DNA of 64,000 nucleotides from Amorphoplanes digitatis (lineage in GTDB: Bacteria > Actinomycetota > Actinomycetes > Mycobacteriales > Micromonosporaceae). Below the pieces are notes generated by a model. The model saw only the letters and a list, made by a program, of their open reading frames with translations, was not told the origin of the DNA and made no database searches. Shown piece after piece: positions 58,895 through 64,000 of the stretch. Within the stretch, counting starts at the first letter, position 1; each line of letters opens with the position of its first letter. The DNA lies in the NCBI RefSeq assembly GCF_014205335.1, contig NZ_JACHNH010000001.1, positions 7,558,501 through 7,622,500 of the forward strand, given 5' to 3'. The translations under genes and the position numbers were made by a program.

Positions 58895-59458
58895 TCAGGC
58901 GGTTACCGGCTGTCCGCGGCGTGCCAACTCGGCGACGATTGCGGCGATGTTCCACGCGTCGTCGTCGCCGCGGTGGTGGCGGCCCTCCAGCGGCAGGCCG
59001 GCGAGCGCGAGGGCGCGGCTCATGCCGACCCCTCGGCGCAGGCCGAACGCGGCCGCGAACCGTTCCTTGACGTTGATGTGGCGGCTGCCGAACGGATATC
59101 CGGCGCCACCCACGCATTGGCGTTCGAACTGGCGCCGGTCGTACTCGCCCCAGCTCGCCCAGGTGCGGTGGCGTCCGCGCAGTTCGTCCCGGACACGGGC
59201 GCAGGCCGTGGCGAAATCCGACCCGCCGTCCACGTCGGCCTGGGTGAGCCCGGTCAGCTCCGTGCAGAACGCGCTGACCCGCGACCGGCTTGGCCGTACC
59301 AGGAGTCGCCGCTTCTCGACCCGCCGCCAGTCGGCGGTGTCGACCACGCAGATCCCGATCTCGATGATCTCGCTCGACTCACCACGCGGCGGCCCGTCGC
59401 CCCAACAGGTCGCCTCCACGTCGACGACGTTGAGGAACCGTTCGAAAGGCTCATGCAC
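58895..59458 (-). CDS. DEDDh 3'-5' exonuclease family protein
   Basis: A 187-residue ERI-1/KapD-like exonuclease, start GTG at 59458 (HEPFERFLNVVDVEATCW). The DEDDh motifs are visible: ExoI 'NVVDVEATCW' (D-x-E), ExoII 'TWASWGEYDRRQFERQC' (D) and ExoIII 'HHRGDDDAWNIAAIVAEL' (H-x-x-x-x-D). 'IEIGICVVDTADW' and 'VSAFCTELTGLTQADVD' fit the ERI-1 branch, which trims structured RNA or DNA ends. No partner is adjacent. The gene is divergent from a HEAT-repeat protein. Confidence 0.88.
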   Translation of the reverse strand: MHEPFERFLNVVDVEATCWGDGPPRGESSEIIEIGICVVDTADWRRVEKRRLLVRPSRSRVSAFCTELTGLTQADVDGGSDFATACARVRDELRGRHRTWASWGEYDRRQFERQCVGGAGYPFGSRHINVKERFAAAFGLRRGVGMSRALALAGLPLEGRHHRGDDDAWNIAAIVAELARRGQPVTA

Positions 59459-59491
59459 GGATGAGCACTCTAACTGTCGGTGGGCTGCGGT

Positions 59492-60706
59492 ATGTTGCCG
59501 CTCGTGTTGGAGGGGCTTTCCGGAGTGGCATGGGCGGAACTGGAGCATGCCTACGGGTCCGCTGCGGACGTACCGGATCTCATTCGGGCGCTGCGGGCCG
59601 ATGACCCGGCGGCGCGCCAGAAGGCGCGCCGGGGTCTTTACGGCAACATCTTTCACCAAGGTACGCGGTATGAGGCGAGCGCTTATGCCGTGCCTTTTCT
59701 GATCGAGCTGCTGGCGGACCCCGCCACGTCGGAGCGCGACGAGATCCTGGGCCTGCTGACCTCGCTGGCGATCGGATATGACGAGTCGTGGTTGCCCGAC
59801 CCGTTTCCCGTTGCCTCCTACCGGCGGCGGGCAGTCGGCGGTGGACAGGTGCTGCGGGCGGCGCCGGCGCCCACCGGGGATGAGGACGACGGCCGTTACC
59901 GGTACTGGGAGTCGCTCGACGAGCAGGACCAGGATCGGATGTTCGCGCACGTCGAGCTCAGTGTGTACGACGCGGTTCGCGCGGGCGTGCCGCTCTATTG
60001 CGCGTTGCTGGCCGACGAGGATCCCTCGGTGCGGCTCGCCGCCGCGTACGCGTTGGCCTGGTTCGGTGAGGACGCGCTCGCCGTCGGCGGGCCGCTGGCG
60101 TCCGCGGCCGGCGACGCCCGGGCGGAGATCGCCGCGACGGCGCTTGTCGCGCTCGGGCTGGTCGGGACCGGCGACCCGGCCGCAGAGCGCGTTGTCCGGG
60201 CGGCGCTGGCCGACGACCGGGACCTTGTTCGGTGGGGCGCGGCCGTCGCGCACGCCCGGCTGCGCGGACCGGCGGCCGATCCGGCCGCGGCGGCCGAGTT
60301 GCTGAGCTGGGCCGGCGGGGACGGCCCGACTCGGCGGGAGGTTCCGTTCCTCGACGGCGACGTGTCCGGCCTCGCCGGGCTGGCGTTGCGCCAGGTCGGC
60401 GACGCGTACGCGGGCGCGGGTTTCGACGCGCTCCTGGCGCGGATTCCCGCGGTCAGCGGGCCGGAGGCGCTGCCGATCGTCGGCGAGGCGCTGCGCCGCG
60501 CCTTCCCGGACGGGCGGCTCGCGCCGGGTGTTCGCTTCGCCGACCTGGACGGCCGGCAGCAGCGGCTCCTGCGTGCCCTGGCCGACTCACCCGGCACCTG
60601 GGGATGGGGCGGGGCGCCGGTGTTCGGCAACTTCATGGGGATGGTGCTCGGCTACGGTCTCCCCTTCAATCCCGAAGGCATGCGTACGTTCGTGGACGGG
60701 CGCTGA
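59492..60706 (+). CDS. HEAT-repeat protein
   Basis: A 404-residue HEAT-like protein. The start is taken at ATG 59492 (GGTGGG upstream); a GTG at 59480 is possible. It opens 'VAWAELEHAYGSAADVPDLIRALRADDPAARQKARRGLYGNIFHQGTRYEAS' (in parts), then alternates helices as 'LYCALLADEDPSVRLAAAYALAWFGED' and 'AEIAATALVALGLVGTGDPAAERVVRAAL'. The end 'WGGAPVFGNFMGMVLGYGLP' is conserved in this group. Such proteins are widespread in actinomycetes as solitary genes; the role is protein binding. The next gene follows by 5 bp. Confidence 0.75.
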   Translation: MLPLVLEGLSGVAWAELEHAYGSAADVPDLIRALRADDPAARQKARRGLYGNIFHQGTRYEASAYAVPFLIELLADPATSERDEILGLLTSLAIGYDESWLPDPFPVASYRRRAVGGGQVLRAAPAPTGDEDDGRYRYWESLDEQDQDRMFAHVELSVYDAVRAGVPLYCALLADEDPSVRLAAAYALAWFGEDALAVGGPLASAAGDARAEIAATALVALGLVGTGDPAAERVVRAALADDRDLVRWGAAVAHARLRGPAADPAAAAELLSWAGGDGPTRREVPFLDGDVSGLAGLALRQVGDAYAGAGFDALLARIPAVSGPEALPIVGEALRRAFPDGRLAPGVRFADLDGRQQRLLRALADSPGTWGWGGAPVFGNFMGMVLGYGLPFNPEGMRTFVDGR

Positions 60707-60711
60707 CAACC

Positions 60712-61131
60712 ATGTCCGGCCCTGGAGACGTGCCACCGGAGATCCTCGATCGGCTGCGACCGATCTGCCGGCGGCTGCCCGAGGCGTACGAGGAACCGGC
60801 CTGGATCGGCGTCCGGTGGCGGATCCGCGCGCGGACGATCGCGCACGTCTACACGCCGGACCCGGAGCGTTCTCCGTTCTACGCCCGGCATCTGGTCGCC
60901 GGCGAGGCGCCGACCGTAATGACGTTCCGGGTGCCCGTCGACGACCTGCTCGGCCTGACCGCCGGCGGCTTCCCGTTCTTCCAGGCCCCGTGGGGTCACA
61001 ACGTGGTCGCCGCCTTCCTCGGTGACCACACGGACTGGGCCGAGATCGCCGAACTGATCACCGACAGCTATCGCGAGATGGCCCCGAAGTTCCTCGCCGC
61101 CCGGGTGGCGCTCCCCCCGCCGGGCGGCTGA
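60712..61131 (+). CDS. MmcQ/YjbR family DNA-binding-fold protein
   Basis: A 139-residue protein of the MmcQ/YjbR double-wing fold, start ATG at 60712, 5 bp after the HEAT gene. Typical: 'RLRPICRRLPEAYEEPAWIGVRWRIRARTIAHVY', 'TFRVPVDDLLGL', 'FFQAPWGHNVVAAFLGD' and 'DWAEIAELITDSYREMAPKF'. The fold resembles the DNA-binding wing of CyaY-like proteins, but nucleic-acid binding is unproven. Co-transcribed with the HEAT-repeat gene. Confidence 0.85.
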   Translation: MSGPGDVPPEILDRLRPICRRLPEAYEEPAWIGVRWRIRARTIAHVYTPDPERSPFYARHLVAGEAPTVMTFRVPVDDLLGLTAGGFPFFQAPWGHNVVAAFLGDHTDWAEIAELITDSYREMAPKFLAARVALPPPGG

Positions 61132-61150
61132 CCCCCTCAGCGGGGATGTT

Positions 61151-61477
61151 CTAGGCGCAGGCGATGCAGCAGCGGGCGAACGGCCGCGCGGCGAGCCGTT
61201 CCTCGGCGATCGGCTGCCCGCAGCGTTCGCAGACGCCGTAGGTCGCCGCGTCGACCCGGTGCAGCGCGTCGTCGATCTCGGCGATCCGGTCCCGCGCGGC
61301 GGCCAGCAACGCGGTCAGCTGGGCGCGTTCGAAGCCGATGGTGGCGCCCTCCGGGTCATGCTCGTCGTCGGCGTTCGAGCCCCGCGACGCCGTGAACAGC
61401 GCCTCGAGGTCCTCGGCCAGCGTCGCCGCCTCGGCCTGTGCGCTCGCTCGCAGCCGCAGCAGCTCATGCCGAACCAT
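61151..61477 (-). CDS. DksA/TraR C4-type zinc finger protein
   Basis: A 108-residue protein with the DksA/TraR layout: an N-terminal coiled coil ('LRASAQAEAATLAEDLEALF', 'RAQLTALLAAARDRIAEIDDALHRVDAATYG') and a C-terminal C4 zinc finger 'CERCGQPIAEERLAARPFARCCIAC'. Members bind RNA polymerase through the secondary channel. This short actinobacterial branch, with the coiled-coil tip 'SRGSNADDEHDPEG', may act similarly, which remains to be shown. The gene ends 20 bp from the convergent YjbR gene. Confidence 0.87.
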   Translation of the reverse strand: MVRHELLRLRASAQAEAATLAEDLEALFTASRGSNADDEHDPEGATIGFERAQLTALLAAARDRIAEIDDALHRVDAATYGVCERCGQPIAEERLAARPFARCCIACA

Positions 61478-61506
61478 CCCGCCAGCCTAACGACCCGGCT
61501 CCGGGG

Positions 61507-62088
61507 TCAGCGGAAGATCGGTTCGCCGGCCACGAGCAGTTGCCGCAGCCGGTCGCCGAGCAGCGGCTCGGGTCGCGAGTCGGGGTCGAGGTCGTCGAAC
61601 GCCCGCGCCACCAACTGCCCGGTCTCGCGCAGCTCGCCGTTCTCGCGGAGCACCAGCGCGCCCCGGCCGCGGTCGTACATCGCGACGACCGGTGCCTGGA
61701 TGTTGACGAGCATCGCGTCGGGTCCCGACTCGATCTGAAGGCCGCCGACCTCGAACAGGCCCTCGGTCTGCCCGCCGACGATCCACTCGCCGATCTCCAC
61801 CGTGCCGTCGACGACCAGGATCGCGTCGCCGAGAATCAGGCGCCGCGCCCGAAGGTGCCCGCGCACCGCGTAGATCGAGTGAACCTCCTCGCCGAGGTCG
61901 AGGGTGCCGTGGACCGTCAGCCCGCCGCCGAACAGCACCATCTCGGTGTCGCCCAGCTCGTCGCAGCGGGCCGCCACGTCGAACTCGTCGACCGTGACCG
62001 GTTCCTCGTACAGCTCGACCTCGCCGGCGTAGTCCTCGAACCAGGCGCGGGCGAGCAATTCGTCGGCTTGCGCTGCGGTGATCTTCAT
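61507..62088 (-). CDS. Hypothetical beta-rich protein, polymer-forming-like
   Basis: A 193-residue protein, start at ATG 62088 (MKITAAQADELLARAWFEDYAG). A short helical head leads to a regular run of strands: 'VLFGGGLTVHGTLDLGEEVHSIYAVRGHLRARRLILGDAILVVDGTVEIGEWIVGGQTEGLFEVGG' (in parts of about 8-residue period). This is like a left-handed beta-helix of bactofilin or polymer-forming cytoskeletal type. The tail is acidic and helical. I cannot name its family. The gene is followed by the DksA-like gene with 29 bp between. Confidence 0.6.
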   Translation of the reverse strand: MKITAAQADELLARAWFEDYAGEVELYEEPVTVDEFDVAARCDELGDTEMVLFGGGLTVHGTLDLGEEVHSIYAVRGHLRARRLILGDAILVVDGTVEIGEWIVGGQTEGLFEVGGLQIESGPDAMLVNIQAPVVAMYDRGRGALVLRENGELRETGQLVARAFDDLDPDSRPEPLLGDRLRQLLVAGEPIFR

Positions 62089-62179
62089 GCGGCGGCGGCA
62101 TCCTTCGACGTCGTGGGCAGGCAGGCAACGGTACGACGGCCGGCCCGATCCCGTGGGCCGTCCGTCCACAGGTACGGCG

Positions 62180-63034
62180 TCAGAGGGGCTGGAGCAGTTG
62201 GGCCAGCCGGGTCGCGATGGACCGGTAGCCGGCGGCGTTGGGGTGGAAGGAGTCGCTGATCGGCGACGCCAGGCCGTTGGCTCAGACGCCGGATTCGCGG
62301 CACAGCCGGTGACCGCGGAACAGGTCCAGCCCGTTCACGTACGTGACGTGTGAGTCGCCCGTGGCGATGACCGCGTCCCGGATCATCCGGTCGGCCTGTG
62401 CGGTCGCGTCGTTGATGGCGTTGCGCTCCGGCAGGATGAGGTTCTCACCCAGGTTGGGCCACCGGGCCGGGGTCGGCTGCGGGTCCGCGGGTTCGCCGGT
62501 GACGGGCAGGATGCTCGGATAACTGATCACCATGAGCCGCCCGTCGGGGTTCATCTCGGCCCGGATCTGCTGGTACAGCGAGGTGAGCTTGACCTGCGTC
62601 TCGTACAGCTCCTGCGGTGTCGCCAGCGGGCCGATGGTGGAGCAGTCGGCGCCCAGGTAGCAGCCGGTGAACTTGGCCGAGAAGCCGAGGTCGTTTCCGC
62701 CGATGGTCAGCGTGACGAGGCGCGTGTTGAGCTGGACCGCGTCGAGCTGGGGCGGCACCCCGGGTTGCTGGCTGGTGTAGAAGTCGATGGTCTTCGCACC
62801 GTGACAGGCCGCCAGGTTCGGCCGGTCGACGGGCAGGCCGTTGACCACGGTGCCGGCGATCAGGTTCGAGTAGGTCACGGGCGAACGGCGGCAGAGCTCG
62901 TCCGTGTACGGCGAGGCGCCGGTGCCCGACGAGTACGAGTCGCCCAGGGCGGCGTACCGGATAACCGGGGGTTGCAGTCCGGTCCCGAACGGTCCGGCTC
63001 TCACGCTCTTGTCGGCAACGGCACTGATCGCCAC
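62180..63034 (-). pseudogene. SGNH/GDSL hydrolase interrupted by in-frame TGA
   Basis: A secreted-type SGNH lipase. Block I is 'IRYAALGDSYSSGTGAS' (Ser in GDS), then 'VTLTIGGNDLGFSAKF' (block III, GGND). The frame stops at TGA 62282-62284 after 'LCRESGV'. Beyond it the same frame continues 34 codons, 'ANGLASPISDSFHPNAAGYR' then 'SIATRLAQLLQPL', to a TGA at 62180. That part holds block V with the catalytic Asp and His (DSFHPN). A Trp codon (TGG to TGA) is the likely ancestor. The N-terminus also lacks a good signal peptide. Either the gene is newly inactivated, or readthrough occurs, or the base is a sequencing error. Confidence 0.75.
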
Positions 63035-63122
63035 CGCGATCCCCCGCCCTCGTACGGCCGAGGCCGTGGATCCGGCCGACGGGGCAATTCTGCGCCGCGC
63101 CGGGCTCCACCCCTAGACGAGG

Positions 63123-63153
63123 CGAGCCGCCCGGCGTGGTGCCGGGCGGCTCG
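63123..63153. terminator. GC hairpin between SGNH and CAP genes
   Basis: A 13-bp stem (CGAGCCGCCCGGC with its complement) around GTGGT, 27 bp beyond the CAP-domain gene's stop at 63180. It is the likely terminator for that leftward gene. Confidence 0.75.
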
Positions 63154-63179
63154 TGCTCGTCATATGTGAGGTATCAGAC

Positions 63180-63677
63180 TCAGCCGAACATCTGGGTGTA
63201 GTACGGGGCACCGTCAGTGGCGTAGGCCACACCGACCGCGAACGTCTTGGCCTTGCAGTCGACGATGTTCGCCCGGTGTCCGGGGCTGGCCATCCAGCGC
63301 TTCATCGTCTCGGAGGCGGTGCGGTAGCCGTACGCGACGTTCTCGCTCCGCGGGTTGGCGAAGCCGGCCGCCTTGCCGCGCTGGATGAAGGTGGAACCGC
63401 CCGAGCCGATGTGGCTCATCTTCTTGGTGCGGGCCTGGTAGGCGCTGTGTCCGCGCGCCGCCTTCAGCAGCCGGGCGTCGACCCGGATCGCCTTGCAGCC
63501 GGCCCGCACGCGGGTGTTGTTGGTATAGGTCACCAGCTGCGTCTGCAGGGTGGAGGTGGCGACCGGGGCGGCCTGCGCGGGCGCCGCGGTCACGACCGTG
63601 GCGACCAGCGAGGCTCCGATACCGGCCACCATGACGCCGACCGTCGACACAACCTTGCGCACCGTCTTGCGACCCAC
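63180..63677 (-). CDS. Secreted CAP (SCP-like) domain protein
   Basis: A 165-residue exported CAP protein. The GTG at 63677 follows GGGGGAGA and begins a signal peptide with a long hydrophobic core (STVGVMVAGIGASLVATVVT, cleavage AQA-AP). The CAP signature is 'LVTYTNNTRVRAGCKAIRVDARLLKAARGHSAYQAR', 'KMSHIGSGGSTFIQR', 'SENVAYGYRTASETMKRWMASPGHRANIVDC' and 'FAVGVAYATDGAPYYTQMFG'. The HxxxN and GHRxN elements are intact, with two Cys forming a probable disulfide. Extracellular; binding or proteolytic function in bacteria is unclear. Confidence 0.92.
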   Translation of the reverse strand: MGRKTVRKVVSTVGVMVAGIGASLVATVVTAAPAQAAPVATSTLQTQLVTYTNNTRVRAGCKAIRVDARLLKAARGHSAYQARTKKMSHIGSGGSTFIQRGKAAGFANPRSENVAYGYRTASETMKRWMASPGHRANIVDCKAKTFAVGVAYATDGAPYYTQMFG

Positions 63678-63841
63678 AGCGAATCTCCCCCATTCGGTCC
63701 GGCCCCCGTTGGCCGGTCACATGAATAAGATTCGCGGTCGTTCGGTGCGCGCCTCGTTCCCGAGAGGTTGCCTACCGGTTGCACGCCATACTTTCGGCCG
63801 GACGAGGGTGGCGATGCGTCCTGCCGCACCCCTCCGAGCGG

Positions 63842-64000
63842 CTACGGCGAGGGGCGCCGGCGTTCGCAGGCGCAGACGCTGGCCGCCGTGGCGTTGAGCG
63901 TGGCCGCTACCCGCTCGGTGGTCCGGCCGCTGCGCGAGCGCAGCAGAGCGCCACGACCGCCGAGATGGGCCGCAGCGGGCGTCAACCGCTCACAGAGTGC
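63842..64000 (-). CDS. Possible 3' end of a gene running out of the window
   Basis: An open minus-strand frame from the window edge to TAG at 63842, about 52 codons, 'LCERLTPAAAHLGGRGALLR' then 'TTERVAATLNATAASVCACE'. It has moderate G/C third-position bias. It may be the C-terminus of an unknown protein. The alternative plus-strand frames are no better. The support is weak. Confidence 0.25.
   Translation of the reverse strand, partial: ALCERLTPAAAHLGGRGALLRSRSGRTTERVAATLNATAASVCACERRRPSP

Noticed and set aside
59480-59491. GTG 59480 as start of the HEAT-repeat gene
   Set aside because: The G-rich stretch containing it serves better as ribosome site for ATG 59492; not excluded.
62282-62284. 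TGA read as selenocysteine
   Set aside because: No SECIS-like hairpin was seen downstream and the site is not catalytic in this family; a Trp-to-stop change is simpler.
63678-63780. c-di-AMP (ydaO-type) riboswitch before the CAP-domain gene
   Set aside because: Some GC-rich hairpins are present, but the conserved ydaO sequence elements are not found.

Overview
The window is about 70% G+C, with GTG starts, strong third-position G/C and typical actinomycete genes: a SARP/AfsR-type regulator, a DUF397 protein, a mycothiol-type DinB protein, a canonical CebR box, and a penicillin-binding protein fused to a polysaccharide deacetylase. It is chromosomal DNA from an actinobacterium. A member of the Micromonosporaceae (Actinoplanes-like) is the best guess, but that is inference from gene content and not a measured placement.

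Layout. 1-17700: envelope and regulatory genes. These are an ABC-2 permease end, a CorA-like transporter, a GrpB-family protein, a fused flippase/condensation-fold protein, two paralogous secreted proteins (one with a long Gly/Gln repeat tail), a PBP-deacetylase, a CheY-like regulator, a SARP/NB-ARC/TPR regulator and two tandem L,D-transpeptidase lipoproteins. 17810-23640: a tRNA-Lys with terminator, then a relic-rich accessory stretch. It holds two decayed tyrosine integrases, IS110 and ISL3 fragments, a tRNA-3'-end-like fragment, a live TetR-tautomerase pair, and an Imm26-like/ankyrin pair. 23640-30560: small membrane proteins, a secreted sulfatase, an RCK-channel-RCK potassium channel, a lipoprotein/secreted helical protein pair and a HEAT-repeat protein.

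30650-38170: a divergent arsenic-resistance island, the most interesting part of the window. Leftward lie a CCG-rich small peptide, an M28 metallopeptidase, ArsR, an ArsN1/PAT-like acetyltransferase, an ArsO-like flavoprotein with a CCG tail, and an MFS transporter. Rightward lie a CxC-type ArsR, an ArsR-arsenate reductase fusion, an aquaglyceroporin and a second arsenate reductase. Four 16-bp palindromes sit in the divergent promoter, and the two other ArsR-type genes each have a different palindrome at their start. No ArsB or Acr3 pump is present in the window.

38170-64000: mostly single genes of ordinary actinomycete type, including many uncharacterised proteins. Stand-outs are a lytic polysaccharide monooxygenase under a perfect CebR box and a GH65 glycoside phosphorylase fused to a HAD domain whose nucleophile Asp is Glu. 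There are also two RTX-repeat secreted paralogues, a DUF397/DUF6082 convergent pair, relics of RidA and of an ABC ATPase, and an SGNH hydrolase interrupted by an in-frame TGA just before its catalytic Asp-His block. Identifications rest on reading motifs by eye; no database search was run.
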